DNA of 64,000 nucleotides from Verrucomicrobiota bacterium (GTDB lineage Bacteria; Verrucomicrobiota; Verrucomicrobiia; Chthoniobacterales; SZAS-18), in contig JAFEGM010000034.1 of the NCBI GenBank assembly GCA_018240025.1, positions 172,535-236,534 on the forward strand, given 5' to 3'. The first letter of the stretch is position 1; each line of letters begins with the position of its first letter. The notes beneath the pieces were generated by a model that saw only the letters and a program-made list of their open reading frames with translations, was not told the origin of the DNA and made no database searches. This document shows, in pieces, positions 1 through 9,464 of this stretch. The position numbers and the translations under genes are program-made.

Positions 1-229
1 CGTCGCCGAGCCCCACCACGCGGGCCGCGAGGTGGGCGTGCAGGAGGTGTCGATCGCGCACGAACGGCCGCTCCGTGGAGGTGGGCCAGGCGACCCCGCG
101 TGGGTCGAGCCACGGCGCGAGCACGTGGTCACGACCGTCGCCCGCGTTCGGGCAGCGGAACGGGTGCGGCGTCACGGCGAGGGGCGGGGCCTCGTGGCCG
201 CACCCCTCGCAGCGGAGACGGACCGTCAC
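1..229 (-). CDS. PLP-dependent (threonine-synthase-like) enzyme, N-terminal part only
   Basis: The start of a protein that leaves the window at the left edge. The GTG start at 229 forms a GTGA overlap with the stop of the preceding PLP enzyme gene, so the two are translationally coupled. The visible ~76 residues begin with a short zinc-ribbon-like segment (CEGC near residues 7-10, then RCPNAG near residue 22) followed by DHVLAPWLD. Such a segment precedes the catalytic domain in many threonine-synthase-like fold-type-II PLP enzymes. No PLP lysine is visible because the body is missing. Position in the operon suggests a role in the same purine/diaminopropionate-type pathway. The family call rests on a short stretch and is tentative. 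Confidence 0.6.
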   Translation of the reverse strand, partial: MTVRLRCEGCGHEAPPLAVTPHPFRCPNAGDGRDHVLAPWLDPRGVAWPTSTERPFVRDRHLLHAHLAARVVGLGD

Positions 230-1704
230 CGCGCCCTCGCCCGGAGCTCGTCGTCGAAGGCGCGGATCGCGGCGTCCCACGCCGGGATCCGGGACGGGAG
301 CTCGTCCCAAAAGGTCCGGCTCTTGCGTGCCTCGAACTCGGCGAGCGGCACGCCCTGCTGCTCGACCCAGGTGAAGTAGCCGAGCTGGAAGATGCGCAGC
401 CGCTCCTGGTGGTCGAGCTCGCGCACGTGGTCGATCGAGGCCCCGTCGAGGTGGCGGGCGAGCGCGGCCTCGGCCTTCGCGGGGTCGACCGCGCCCCCGA
501 AGAGGCGCGCGCGGATGCGGGGGAGCTCGCTCGGGTAGAGCGCAGCGCCGTCGGTGGCCACTGTGTAGAGAGCGTCGTCGCTCCCGAGGCCGAGCGTCTT
601 CGCGGTCTTGATCGCGGCGAGCACGTTGCAGAACGACGAGAAGCCGAAGTGGCGGAGGGCCGCGCGCACGGCGGCGGGCCAGCCGCGGCGGTCGAGCGCC
701 GGGGCCGCGGCCGGATCGTTGGCCACCGCGAACAGCGCGTCGGTCGCGCGATCGGACACCGCCGCGACCACGTCCGTGCCCATGACGTCGTGGATGTAGG
801 GCACGTGCTTGTCGCCGATGCCCTGGATGTGGTGCGCCCCGTAGCCGTTCGCGAGCAGCGTCGGGCACTCGAGCGCCTCGACCGCCACCACCTTCGCGCC
901 GTGCCGCTTCGCGAGCGCGCTGCCGGCCCCGAGCGTGCCGGCCGAACCGGTCGCGGAGACGAACGCCGAGAGGCGCAGCGACCCACGCCCCTCGGCGAGG
1001 TGGGCGTGGACGCGCTCGACCGCCCGCGCCGTCACCTCGCGGTGGACGACGTGGTTCGCGAGCTCGCGGAACTGGTTCAGGACGACGTTGCGGGGATCGC
1101 GCGAGAGCGACGCGCAGGCGTCGTAGATCTCCTTCACGTTGCTCTCCGAGCCGTGGGTCCGCACGATGTCGTCGGGCGCCACGACCCATCGCCCGAGCCA
1201 CTCGAAGCGCTCGGCGCTCATCTCCTCGGGGAGGATCGCGACGCCTCGGCACCCGAGGATCCGCGAGATCGCCACGCCGCCGCGGCAGTAGTTGCCCGTC
1301 GAGGGCCAGAGCGCGCGCTGCTCGACCGGATCGAAGCGGCCCGTGACGAGCCGCGGGACGAGGCAGGCGTAGGCGGCCAATACCTTGTGCGCGCCGATCA
1401 TGGGAAAACGGTCGCCGAACAGCACGACGATCGGTGCGTCGACACCCGTGACGACGCTCGGCAGCACGACGTGGCCCGGCACCGGCGAGAGCCCCCGGCG
1501 CGACTCGTCGTTGTGCCAGTGGACGCGGAACAGGTTGCGCGGGTGGGGCGCGTCGGGGTCGACGCCGGAGAGCTCGGCGGCGATCGCCGGGTCGATCGTC
1601 GTGGGATCGGCGAGCTCGGCGAACGTGGGCAGCCGCACGCCGCGGGCGGCGAGGGCGTCGAGGGCGCGGCTGCGGACGGCGGGGTCGTGGATGTCGGTCA
1701 GCAC
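226..1704 (-). CDS. Fold-type II PLP-dependent lyase, YgeX/cysteine-synthase-like
   Basis: A 492-residue PLP enzyme of the tryptophan-synthase-beta fold. The sequence shows the Schiff-base lysine context GAHK (K107), the substrate loop STGNYCRGG (135-143) and a glycine-rich phosphate-binding loop [12 protein letters not shown] (250-261). GTG at 1704 is chosen because GGAGGAG lies a few bases upstream and the start overlaps the end of the amidohydrolase gene by 7 bp. In anaerobic purine/urate clusters, PLP lyases such as YgeX (diaminopropionate ammonia-lyase) sit beside Se-dependent hydroxylases and SsnA, and the order here mirrors that. The exact substrate is inferred only. A cysteine-synthase-like lyase is the main alternative. 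Confidence 0.85.
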   Translation of the reverse strand: MLTDIHDPAVRSRALDALAARGVRLPTFAELADPTTIDPAIAAELSGVDPDAPHPRNLFRVHWHNDESRRGLSPVPGHVVLPSVVTGVDAPIVVLFGDRFPMIGAHKVLAAYACLVPRLVTGRFDPVEQRALWPSTGNYCRGGVAISRILGCRGVAILPEEMSAERFEWLGRWVVAPDDIVRTHGSESNVKEIYDACASLSRDPRNVVLNQFRELANHVVHREVTARAVERVHAHLAEGRGSLRLSAFVSATGSAGTLGAGSALAKRHGAKVVAVEALECPTLLANGYGAHHIQGIGDKHVPYIHDVMGTDVVAAVSDRATDALFAVANDPAAAPALDRRGWPAAVRAALRHFGFSSFCNVLAAIKTAKTLGLGSDDALYTVATDGAALYPSELPRIRARLFGGAVDPAKAEAALARHLDGASIDHVRELDHQERLRIFQLGYFTWVEQQGVPLAEFEARKSRTFWDELPSRIPAWDAAIRAFDDELRARAR

Positions 1705-2774
1705 GGGATCTCCTCCATGCGGCGGAACAGACGCGGCGCCTCGCGGCGCGCCTCGGCCTCGATGCTCGCGAGCGACGCGCGGACGAGCGTCCCCCCCCGC
1801 ACGACGGGCGCGCCGGCCACGTCGACCTCGACGACGTGGTCGCCGACGCGAACGACGCGGTCTCCCTCGAGGCCGCCGAAGACCGCGGCGGCGAGGGCGC
1901 GTCCTCCGTCGACGAGGGCGCGGGCGCGGCGCGGATCGTCGCCGTGCGCGAGCGCCTCCGCGCCGAAGGCGGCGGCCTCTTCGGCCATGTCCGCGCGGAA
2001 GCCATCCGTGCCGAGCGCGACGCGGGGCGACGCGACGAGGGTCCTCGCCCACCCGACACCGTTGTGGGCGTTCGAGCGGGGGTTCTGCACGAGCCAGAGC
2101 CCGCGCTCGGCGCACCGCTCGACCTGCTCCGTCGAGAGGTGCACCCCGTGGGCGAGGACCGAACCCCATGGCACCGCGTCGAGCCCGAGCAGCCGATCGA
2201 GCGCGGAGCCGTGGCCACGGGCGCGGGCGTCCTCGTCGTCGCACGGATCCTCGGCGACGTGGACGTGGACCGGCACGCCGAGGTCCCGCGCGAGCACTCC
2301 CGCGCGGCGGAGCGTCGCGTCCGACACGGTGAAGCTCGCGTGCAGACCGACCGCCCCGCGCACGGTGGGGTGCCCCCGGTGCAGCGCGCAGAAGCGCGCG
2401 CACTCGTCGAGCCCGCGGCGCGCCTCGTCGTCTCCGCCGTTGCGCTCGGTGACGCCGTAGCAGAGGAGCGCCCGCGCCCCGAGCTCGGTGCAGGCCTCGG
2501 CCAGCACGTCGAGCGAGCCCTCGATCCAGGCGGGCGACTCGTGGTGGTCGAAGAACGTCGTCGTCCCCGCGAGGAGGCCCTCGGCCACGGCGAGGCGGGC
2601 GGAGGCCCGCAGCGAGGCGCGGTCGAGGGCGCGATCGAGGCGCCACCACACCGTGCGCAGGATCTCGGGGAACGAGGGCCTCGGGGACGGCGTGGGGAGG
2701 CCGAGGCCCGCGAGCCCGCTGTAGAGGTGCGTGTGGGCGTCGACCTCGGGCGGGACCTCGCCGGGGGGGCTCAT
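1698..2774 (-). CDS. SsnA-like amidohydrolase, N-terminally short
   Basis: A 358-residue metal-dependent hydrolase. It has DAHTHL (H14, H16), the downstream metal/substrate histidines in VHVHVAED and VLAHGVHLS, and the late aspartate in ALGTDGF. These are the conserved positions of the amidohydrolase superfamily (chlorohydrolase/SsnA branch). The E. coli SsnA-type protein is about 440 residues. Here the N-terminal beta-sandwich strands before the HxH motif are almost absent, because the ATG overlaps the stop of the xanthine dehydrogenase gene (ATGA). Any longer version would have to be read inside xdh. It probably acts on a purine-ring-derived intermediate. The missing N-terminus is odd and may affect folding or partner binding. 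Confidence 0.85.
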   Translation of the reverse strand: MSPPGEVPPEVDAHTHLYSGLAGLGLPTPSPRPSFPEILRTVWWRLDRALDRASLRASARLAVAEGLLAGTTTFFDHHESPAWIEGSLDVLAEACTELGARALLCYGVTERNGGDDEARRGLDECARFCALHRGHPTVRGAVGLHASFTVSDATLRRAGVLARDLGVPVHVHVAEDPCDDEDARARGHGSALDRLLGLDAVPWGSVLAHGVHLSTEQVERCAERGLWLVQNPRSNAHNGVGWARTLVASPRVALGTDGFRADMAEEAAAFGAEALAHGDDPRRARALVDGGRALAAAVFGGLEGDRVVRVGDHVVEVDVAGAPVVRGGTLVRASLASIEAEARREAPRLFRRMEEIPC

Positions 2775-5407
2775 CGGGGCCTCGGCGGGTGACGTGGCGG
2801 GTGGACGTGACCGACGTGCATCGCCTTGGCCGCGGGGCTGTCGCGCATCGGCAGCCGCGTCCGTCGGACGCCGTCGAAGGCCTGGAGCGCGCCGGCCACG
2901 GCGGCCGCGGTCGGCACGAGGCCGATCTCGCCGACGCCCTTGGCGCCGTACGGCCCCTCTGGCTCGGGATCCTCGACGAGGAGCACCTCGATCTCGGGCA
3001 CGTCGCGCGCGCGGAGCGCCCCGAGGTCGCGGACGTTCGTCACCGTCGGCATCCCGTTCTCGAGCGGGAGGTCCTCGGTGAGCGCGTACCCGAGGCCCAT
3101 CACCACCGCGCCCTCCACCTGGGCGCGACAGAGCTGGGGGTTGATCGCGCGCCCCACGTCGTGGGCGGCGACGATGCGGGCGACGTGGCCCTCCCGGTCG
3201 AGCACGCAGACCTGCGTCGCGAAGCCGTACGTGGTGTGGGTGCGGGGCGCGTCGACCTTCGCGGAGAGCGGCGTGGTCGGAGCCGGCTGCTCGTCGCCGC
3301 CGAACACTCGTCCCGAGAGCGACGCGAGGGTCCCGCCCTCGTCGAGCGCGGCGCGGAGCTTCTTGCCGGCGGCGAGCACGGCGCGGCCGCCGAGGAGGAT
3401 CGCCCGCGAGCCGGTGGTCTGACCGCAGCCGAGTGGGTGCTGCGTGTCCATGGCCGGCCGGAACCGCTGCACGGAGAGGCCGGTCGTCTCGGCGGCGATC
3501 TGCGCGAGCGCCGTCCAGAGGCCCTGCCCCATCTCGGTGTACCCGCTGAAGAGGGTCACGTCGCCGTCGTCCTCGACGACGAGGCGCGCGCGCCCCCACT
3601 CCTCGGCCCCGTTGCCGAGTCCGCTGTTCTTGATGCCGCAAGCGATGCCCACCGCGAGGCCCTCGGCGCGGGCGGCCTCGAAGGCAGGGCGCACCGCGAG
3701 GAGCGTCTTCTTGATGCCCACGGACGCGGTGGGGCGTTGCCCACTGGTCAGCGGATCGCCCGGGTCGACCGCGTTCTGGTAGCGCATGGTCCAGCGATCG
3801 AGCCCACAGCGATCGGCGAGCTCGTCGAGGCAGGCTTCGAGGGCGAACGTGATCTGGGGGACGCCGAACCCGCGCATCGCGCCCGACGGCGGGTTGTTCG
3901 TGTAGGCCGCGCGTGCGACCACGTCGACGGCGGGCACGCGGTAGGGCCCGCAGGCGTGGCCCGCGGCGCGCTCGAGGACCTTCGCGCCGACCGAGGCGTA
4001 CGCGCCCGAGTCGCCGAGGATGCGCGCGCGCACCGCGACGAGGGTGCCGTCACCCGCACAGCCGACCTCGATCTCGATGGAGACGGGGTGCCGCTTCGGG
4101 TGCATGCGGATCGACTCGTCGCGACGGAGGGCGACGCGTACGGGGCGCCTGGTCTTGTGGGCGAGGAGCGCCGCGTGGCCTTGCACGAGCAGGTCCTCCT
4201 TGCCGCCGAACGCGCCGCCGGACGGGACGAGCTTCACGAACACGCGGTCGAGCGGCAGCCCGAGCAGGCTCGCGATCTGCCGCTGGTCGTCGAAGACCCC
4301 CTGCCCCTGCGAGAACACCGCCACGCCGTCGCCGCGGGGCTCGGCCACCGCGCACTCGGGCTCGAGGAACAGGTGCTCGATGCGCTGGGTCTCGAAGCGG
4401 CCGTGGGCCACGTACGCCGCGGCGGCGAGGGCGTGGGCCGCGTCGCCGCGCTGGATCACCGAGTGCCCGAGCAGGTTCGGGTGCCGCGGGTTGACCTGGG
4501 ACGCCGCGGGGGCGAGCGCTTCCTCGGCCGACAGGACGGGCGTCGCCGGGAGCCACTCGACCACGACCTCGGCGGCGGCCGCGCGGGCGTCCGCCTCGGT
4601 CTCGGCCGCGACGACCGCGACCACGTCGCCGACGCAGCGGGCCTCCTCGCCCTCGGCGACGAGCACCGGCCAGTCGGCCTCGATCAGGCCCTGCCAGCGC
4701 TCCCCAGGCACGTCGCGCGCCGTGAGCACGCACGCGACGCCCGGCATGGCCGCCGCCTTCGCGACGTCGATCGACAGGAGCTTCGCGCGGGCGTGGGGCG
4801 AGAACACGAGCGCACCATGGAGCATGCGCTCACGGACCAGGTCGCTGACGAACGGCTGCTGGCCGAGGACGAGCGCGGCCGCGTCGAGCCGACCGACCGG
4901 CGCTCCGACGCCGCCCTCGCGGAGGGGTGCGGGCGCCGTTCCCCCGCGCCGCAGCTCGGCGAGGTGCTCCATCGCGTCGACGATGCGGCCGTAGCTCGCG
5001 CACCGACAGAGGTGGACGTCGAGGCCGCGGGCGATCTCCGCGCGGGTGGGCTCCGGGTGCCGCTCGAGGAACGTGTGGGCGTGGAGCGCGATGCCGGGGA
5101 GGCAGAACCCGCACTGGCCGGCCGCCGCGCCCTCGAAGGCCTGGACGATGTGGACGCGCTCCTTGGCGTCGAGCCCCTCGAGCGTGAGCACCTCGTGCCC
5201 TTCGACCGCCACGGTCGGCTCGGTGCACGTGACGCGTGCGTGCCCGTGGACGATGGCGAGGCACGCACCGCACTGCCCCTGGGGGTGGCAGCCGTCCTTC
5301 ACCGACGTGATGCCGAGGCGCTGTCGCAGCGTCTCGAGCAGCCGCTCGTCGGAGCGAACGTTCACGCGGACGGGCTCGCCGTTGAGGACGAAGCGGACCT
5401 CCGGCAT
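2771..5407 (-). CDS. Xanthine dehydrogenase-type molybdenum hydroxylase (2Fe-2S plus Mo domains fused)
   Basis: An 878-residue molybdenum hydroxylase expected to hydroxylate a purine-like N-heterocycle. Residues 1-150 carry two [2Fe-2S] clusters: C40, C46, C49 and C61 (plant type), then C99, C102, C134 and C136. The molybdopterin part follows (about 180-850) with [10 protein letters not shown] near 396-405, [10 protein letters not shown] near 509-518 and [10 protein letters not shown] ending in the putative catalytic Glu827. There is no FAD domain in the chain. That is the domain order of the family named selenium-dependent xanthine dehydrogenase (Se_dep_XDH), which sits in operons with ssnA and PLP lyases. 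First gene of a coupled operon. Whether selenium or sulfur is the Mo ligand cannot be read from sequence. Confidence 0.93.
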   Translation of the reverse strand: MPEVRFVLNGEPVRVNVRSDERLLETLRQRLGITSVKDGCHPQGQCGACLAIVHGHARVTCTEPTVAVEGHEVLTLEGLDAKERVHIVQAFEGAAAGQCGFCLPGIALHAHTFLERHPEPTRAEIARGLDVHLCRCASYGRIVDAMEHLAELRRGGTAPAPLREGGVGAPVGRLDAAALVLGQQPFVSDLVRERMLHGALVFSPHARAKLLSIDVAKAAAMPGVACVLTARDVPGERWQGLIEADWPVLVAEGEEARCVGDVVAVVAAETEADARAAAAEVVVEWLPATPVLSAEEALAPAASQVNPRHPNLLGHSVIQRGDAAHALAAAAYVAHGRFETQRIEHLFLEPECAVAEPRGDGVAVFSQGQGVFDDQRQIASLLGLPLDRVFVKLVPSGGAFGGKEDLLVQGHAALLAHKTRRPVRVALRRDESIRMHPKRHPVSIEIEVGCAGDGTLVAVRARILGDSGAYASVGAKVLERAAGHACGPYRVPAVDVVARAAYTNNPPSGAMRGFGVPQITFALEACLDELADRCGLDRWTMRYQNAVDPGDPLTSGQRPTASVGIKKTLLAVRPAFEAARAEGLAVGIACGIKNSGLGNGAEEWGRARLVVEDDGDVTLFSGYTEMGQGLWTALAQIAAETTGLSVQRFRPAMDTQHPLGCGQTTGSRAILLGGRAVLAAGKKLRAALDEGGTLASLSGRVFGGDEQPAPTTPLSAKVDAPRTHTTYGFATQVCVLDREGHVARIVAAHDVGRAINPQLCRAQVEGAVVMGLGYALTEDLPLENGMPTVTNVRDLGALRARDVPEIEVLLVEDPEPEGPYGAKGVGEIGLVPTAAAVAGALQAFDGVRRTRLPMRDSPAAKAMHVGHVHPPRHPPRPR

Positions 5408-5497
5408 GGCCTGGAACGGTGCAAATGCGCGGCCACGGCCGGCGCTGCGCCATCTCTGGCGGGTCGGTCGGCGCGCGGTGCACCGTTTGCGTCCCGG

Positions 5498-5824
5498 TCA
5501 CCGACAGTTCGCCACGACCCCGACCCACGTCGGCCGGTTCCGCGGGGCACCCGGCTCCTCGGCGAGCTCGATCACGGAGTCGCCGCCGAGCTCCGCGGCC
5601 GCGCCGCGGAGGCCGTCGTAGGGGAACGTCTTCTCGCCCGACGACCACGCGCGCACGCGCCCGAGCTTGTGGCACGTGGGTGGAGGATCGCCGGCCCCCT
5701 CGACGCCGTAGAGCACCACGGCGGCGCCGGCGGTCGGCGCCTTGGCGGGCGCGCCCTCGAGGATCTGCCAGGTGCGTGCGCCACAGCCAGCGAGGAGCAC
5801 GAAGCCCAGGATCGCGAATCGCAT
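5498..5824 (-). CDS. Small lipoprotein of unknown function
   Basis: A 108-residue protein with a short signal peptide and a lipobox LLAGC, so it is predicted to be acylated at Cys14 and anchored in the envelope. The mature part has two further cysteines (TCHKLG and the C-terminal VANCR), which could form a disulfide, and no recognised domain. It lies 90 bp beyond the xdh start on the same strand and starts divergently from the small protein at 5978. No function is suggested by the sequence. Confidence 0.75.
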   Translation of the reverse strand: MRFAILGFVLLAGCGARTWQILEGAPAKAPTAGAAVVLYGVEGAGDPPPTCHKLGRVRAWSSGEKTFPYDGLRGAAAELGGDSVIELAEEPGAPRNRPTWVGVVANCR

Positions 5825-5873
5825 GCGTCGACCCTAGCCCGAATCTGTGGCGTTCGCCTCGGCCCACGGCGGA

Positions 5874-5890
5874 CGGAAGAATTTCTTCCG
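5874..5890. promoter_or_regulatory. Perfect inverted repeat in a divergent intergenic region
   Basis: CGGAAGAA-T-TTCTTCCG: two perfect 8-bp arms around a single base. It lies 50 bp upstream of the minus-strand lipoprotein (start 5824) and 88 bp upstream of the plus-strand start at 5978. The compact symmetry suits a homodimeric repressor operator, but no regulator is adjacent. Confidence 0.4.
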
Positions 5891-5977
5891 ATCGTGGACG
5901 ACACCCGCGGCCGGCCTCCGTCTTCGCCCGTGAGCCGCGCGGATCCGGAGGGACCGGGGCGCGGCGCGGAGGCGATC

Positions 5978-6259
5978 ATGAAGGCGATCAAGATCATCGG
6001 TGCCATCTTCGGTGTGCTCGGCGTGGCCGTGGCGGTCCTCTACCTCGGCTGGCTGAGCCCCCCCTCGGGCGAGGCGGTGTGCGGCAACGTGGCCCGCATC
6101 CTCGAGAAGGAGGTCGGCAAGAAGATGAGCGACAAGGAGAAGACGGAGTGCATCGCGCAGGCCGAGAAGGCCCCCGAGTTCGGCCGCGCCGTCTGGGTCA
6201 AGAACCTCAAGTGCATGCGCGACGCCCAGAGCTCGAAGGACCTCGAGACCTGCAAGTAG
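5978..6259 (+). CDS. Small membrane-anchored four-cysteine protein
   Basis: A 93-residue protein. Residues 6-26 form one hydrophobic segment (signal anchor or signal peptide), followed by a charged soluble part with four cysteines (C35, C58, C79, C92) spaced as if to form two disulfides outside the cytoplasm. The ATG at 5978 has a GCGGAGG ribosome-binding site a few bases upstream. It ends 15 bp from the convergent zinc-ribbon gene. No family recognised; small Cys-paired exported proteins of this kind are frequent in Myxococcota. Confidence 0.75.
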   Translation: MKAIKIIGAIFGVLGVAVAVLYLGWLSPPSGEAVCGNVARILEKEVGKKMSDKEKTECIAQAEKAPEFGRAVWVKNLKCMRDAQSSKDLETCK

Positions 6260-6274
6260 AGCGGAGCGCGCGCG

Positions 6275-6709
6275 TCAGGGCGGCGTCGGCGACCCGTAGA
6301 GCGGCGCCGCGCCGCCGGTGTCCGTCGCGGCGCTGCCGTCACCGCTCGAGTCCGCCGCGGAGTCCACCGCGGAGTCCACCTTGATCCCCGTGTCGGGCGG
6401 GCCACCGTAGGCGGCCACGGGCCCCCCGGTGTCCGAGGTGTCGATGCCGTCGTCCTTCGTCGCGCTCGTGTCGGCCGCGCCGTCCGTGCTGCCGTCGGCC
6501 ACGGTGCCCGTGTCGGTCGAGCCCTCGGTCGTCTCGCTGCCGCCGCACGCCGCGACGGTCGTCGCGAAGGCGAACAACGCGCCGCGCGTGAGCCGGGTGG
6601 CGGGCGAGGCCGAGGCGCGGGGCTGCGGGGCGGCGGCGCCGCAGAACGGGCAGGTCTCGTCGCCGGCGCGGACGTGGCGACGGCAGGCAAGGCAAGGCGA
6701 AAACGACAT
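6275..6709 (-). CDS. Zinc-ribbon/lipobox protein with duplicated DTGG...YG.P motif; candidate radical SAM substrate
   Basis: A 144-residue protein directly downstream (35 bp) of a radical SAM/SPASM gene. It has a zinc ribbon (C6, C9, C20, C23), then a hydrophobic segment 43-54 ending in a lipobox-like VAAC (C55). The rest is a Thr/Asp/Ser/Gly-rich tail containing two near-repeats: DTGGPVAAYGGPP (93-105) and DTGGAAPLYGSP (130-141). Each centres on Tyr-Gly-x-Pro (Y101, Y138). The architecture leader / membrane anchor / repeated aromatic motif, next to a maturase, suggests a post-translationally modified surface peptide. That is inference. The protein could also be an ordinary lipoprotein. No established family is recognised. 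Confidence 0.8.
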   Translation of the reverse strand: MSFSPCLACRRHVRAGDETCPFCGAAAPQPRASASPATRLTRGALFAFATTVAACGGSETTEGSTDTGTVADGSTDGAADTSATKDDGIDTSDTGGPVAAYGGPPDTGIKVDSAVDSAADSSGDGSAATDTGGAAPLYGSPTPP

Positions 6710-6744
6710 CGGTGGCGGTCTCCTCGGGGTGGTTGCTTCGGTGG

Positions 6745-8058
6745 TCAGTCGTCGGAGATCCAGCCCTCGCCGGTCTCGACGATCTTCTCGACGCGCGCGC
6801 GCTCGTCGGCGGGCCAGTCCTCGACCACGATCTCGAAGAGGCCGTGGTCGAACGGGTCGCCAGGCGCCGCGTGCGTGCGCACGATGCGCTCGCGCTTGCC
6901 CTCGCGCAGGAGCTCGAGCTGGCGGTGGTGGCAGAACGGGTTGTTGCCGGGCTTGCCGAACAGCACCTGGGTGGTCCACATGCAGCCGGCGCGGCACGTG
7001 TCGGCGTAGTAGCAGGTGCGGCAGTAGCCCGAGAGGTCGTCGACGGTGCGGTCGCGCGTGTAGCGCAGCGGCGCCGAGCGCTCCCAGATCTCCTCGAGCG
7101 TGTTGTCGCGGATGTTGCCGCCGGCCCACTCGTTCGACGTGAGCGACGGGCAGCCCTTGATGTCGCCGTTGGCCTCGATGCCGAGCGTGGAGCGCCCGGC
7201 GCCGCAGCTCGCCATGTGGCCGCGCGGCATGGTCCCGCGGAGCACCTCTTCGTAGGGGCCGAAGTAGCCGACGTTGTTGCCCGGCCAGACGCGCACCTTG
7301 CGCGGATCGGCGACGTTCTTCTTGAGGCGCGCGAGCATGGGCATGGTCTCGAGCACCATGTACGGCTCGAGCAGGAGGTTCGGCTCGTCGGCGGCACGCC
7401 CCATGGCGACGGTCAGCTGCACCTGCCAGCTGTGGATGCCCTGGTCGCAGAGCACGGGGAAGAGCTGCTCCACCTCGCGCCGGTTGGGCCGGCAGATCTG
7501 CGTGTTGCACGAGATGTGGACGCCCGCCTCGCGCAGGTTCTCGAGCGCCTGCATGGCGGCCTTGAAGCTGCCCTTCGCGCCACGGAGCTGGTCGTGCATC
7601 GACTCGAAGCCGTCGATCGAGACGCTGACGCTCTGGATGCCGGCGTCCTTGAGCTGGGCGACGCGCTCCTTGTGCAGGCCGCGCCCGCCGGTCGTCATCG
7701 TGCACTGCATGCCGCGATCGCGGACCCGCCGGGCGATCTGGGTCCAGTCGTCCCGCAGGTACGCCTCGCCGCCGATCAGGGTGACCTCGAGCGTGCCGAG
7801 CGCCGCCATCTGGTCGACGAGGTCGAGCGCCTCGGCGGTGGAGAGCTCGTCGGGGCGCTCGCGGCCGGCGCGGGAGCCGCAGTGGCGACACGCGAGGTCG
7901 CACTGCAGGGTCACCTCCCACACCGCGTAGATCGGGCGCCAGCGCTTGTCCTTCTCGCGCGACTCGCCGGCGAGCGGGAGGTTGCGCTTGGCCTTCGGCG
8001 CGACGGGGGCGATCGGGAGGTGCTTGGGGCGGGGGCCGATGTCCTGCATCGCGGGCAT
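6745..8058 (-). CDS. Radical SAM/SPASM domain protein (putative peptide maturase)
   Basis: A 437-residue radical SAM enzyme. The [4Fe-4S]-SAM motif is CDLACRHC (C53, C57, C60). The C-terminal SPASM region has C285, C303, then CxxCx5CxxxC (C346, C349, C355, C359) and C376, the full set for two auxiliary clusters. GGEAY (96-100) matches the SAM-binding GGE motif. SPASM enzymes typically modify ribosomal peptides or proteins. The start could be ATG 8058 or 8049; neither has a strong Shine-Dalgarno. It lies 58 bp downstream of the FAD reductase gene and 35 bp upstream of the DTGG/YGP protein, so a three-gene operon is likely. An unrelated cofactor role cannot be excluded. Confidence 0.92.
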   Translation of the reverse strand: MPAMQDIGPRPKHLPIAPVAPKAKRNLPLAGESREKDKRWRPIYAVWEVTLQCDLACRHCGSRAGRERPDELSTAEALDLVDQMAALGTLEVTLIGGEAYLRDDWTQIARRVRDRGMQCTMTTGGRGLHKERVAQLKDAGIQSVSVSIDGFESMHDQLRGAKGSFKAAMQALENLREAGVHISCNTQICRPNRREVEQLFPVLCDQGIHSWQVQLTVAMGRAADEPNLLLEPYMVLETMPMLARLKKNVADPRKVRVWPGNNVGYFGPYEEVLRGTMPRGHMASCGAGRSTLGIEANGDIKGCPSLTSNEWAGGNIRDNTLEEIWERSAPLRYTRDRTVDDLSGYCRTCYYADTCRAGCMWTTQVLFGKPGNNPFCHHRQLELLREGKRERIVRTHAAPGDPFDHGLFEIVVEDWPADERARVEKIVETGEGWISDD

Positions 8059-8116
8059 CGTACGCGCTAGCAGGCGGCGTGCCACCGGAACCCTGCGAAA
8101 GGACGTGGAATCGACC

Positions 8117-9343
8117 CTAGGCGTGGGTGCCACCGTGTGCCGGGTCCCGGGGCCGGCGCGGCGCGAACCCCTGCCGGACGATGGCGAGCCCCACGCGCGC
8201 GAGCAGCGCCTTGTCCACGGACAAGCCGCCGAAGTACTGGACGCCCAGCGTGATGGTGTCCGGGATGGCGAGCAGCGCGCGCTCGTAGTGCACGCGGCTC
8301 GGGCCGAAGAACCGGTGGGCGAGCTCGTGGCGGACGCGGTGATCGATCCCGACGCCCGCGCGCGCGAGCACCGCGGGGAAGCCCTCGAACCCGAGGTCAC
8401 CGGTGCGCAGGCGGTCGGCGAGCCACGGCCCGGCGAGCGCGCCGTGCAGGATGGCCTGCGCGATCCCCTCGCCCGTGATCGGATCGACGCCTGCGGCCTC
8501 GCCCACGAGCAGCACCCGCGGCCCCGCGACCGGCTCGAACGGCGAGAACCCGCGCTCGGCGTAGCGCTTCTTCTTGCAGCGCCCGAGGTCGAGCCCGAGC
8601 TCGGCGAGCCTTCGCCCGAGGCGCGCCGCGAGGTCCTCGCCGTCGGCGCGCGTGCCCGGCAGCATCAGGTGGTAGGCGCCGCGACAGACGAGCGGTCGGC
8701 CGTCGACGATCGTCGGAAAATCCCACAGGTATCCGACGAAGTCCGGGTCGACGACGTGGAAGTGCCAGAGGTCTCTCGGCAGGTCGGAGTCGACCGGCTC
8801 GGTGTCGACCTCGAGCACCTGGGCGCGCCACGTGGCGACGCCGGGGGCGAGCTCCTTGCGGACGAGGCTGCCGACGCCGTCGGCCCCGACCAGGGCCCGC
8901 GTGCGCAGGGTGCCCGCGCTCGTCTCGAGCGTGACGCCGCCCTCGTCACGCGCGATGCGCAGGACCTTGACGCCGTCGCGCACTGCGATGCCCCGGGCGC
9001 GGGCCTGCTCGGCGAGCGCGTGATCGAACTCGACGCGCCGGACCACCCGCCCGATCCGCCGACCCCGCGGGTCGCGGCGGAAGAAGCCGCCCTCGGGGAG
9101 CGCGACGCTCATGCCGGTGGCCCAGACGCTCGGCACGTCGACCGTGACCCCGATGGACGCGAGCGCCCGGTCGGCCCGACCGGCGAGCCCGCCGGCGCAC
9201 GGCTTCTCCCGGGGGTACGGCTCCTTCTCGAGCACGACCATGCGTCGCCGCAGCTCTGGATCCCGGTGGGCCGCGAACAGCGCGGTCGAGAGCCCCGCCG
9301 GGCCACCCCCGACGACCACGAGGTCGTGATCCGGTCGGGTCAT
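8117..9343 (-). CDS. FAD-dependent oxidoreductase, geranylgeranyl reductase family
   Basis: A 408-residue flavoprotein with an N-terminal dinucleotide-binding motif VVVGGGPAGLSTAL (about 8-21), KPCAGGL, the second FAD contact DGVGSLVRKEL and the C-terminal VLLVGEAAGVDPITGEGI. This is the geranylgeranyl-reductase/hydroxylase branch of the group A flavoprotein fold, whose members saturate isoprenoid chains or hydroxylate substrates. The start is ATG 9343, divergent from the vWA gene at 9465. It is the first gene of a probable operon with the radical SAM enzyme. Substrate unknown: isoprenoid reduction is the family guess, and a tailoring role with the maturase is possible from context only. Confidence 0.85.
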   Translation of the reverse strand: MTRPDHDLVVVGGGPAGLSTALFAAHRDPELRRRMVVLEKEPYPREKPCAGGLAGRADRALASIGVTVDVPSVWATGMSVALPEGGFFRRDPRGRRIGRVVRRVEFDHALAEQARARGIAVRDGVKVLRIARDEGGVTLETSAGTLRTRALVGADGVGSLVRKELAPGVATWRAQVLEVDTEPVDSDLPRDLWHFHVVDPDFVGYLWDFPTIVDGRPLVCRGAYHLMLPGTRADGEDLAARLGRRLAELGLDLGRCKKKRYAERGFSPFEPVAGPRVLLVGEAAGVDPITGEGIAQAILHGALAGPWLADRLRTGDLGFEGFPAVLARAGVGIDHRVRHELAHRFFGPSRVHYERALLAIPDTITLGVQYFGGLSVDKALLARVGLAIVRQGFAPRRPRDPAHGGTHA

Positions 9344-9464
9344 CCCCGGCGCCTCGGCCCGTCGTCCATCGGGGTGCTTCGTTACCGCGGGTCTTGGCCC
9401 CCCGACAAGGGCGCCGCGCGGAAGATCCCAGTGAATCGGGCCGCGTCTCGGCCGTCCCTCCCCC

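Noticed and set aside
2789..6259. Very long plus-strand frame over xanthine dehydrogenase
   Set aside because: Only the terminal 93 codons (from 5978) have a ribosome-binding site and coding character; the rest is antisense to a clear enzyme.
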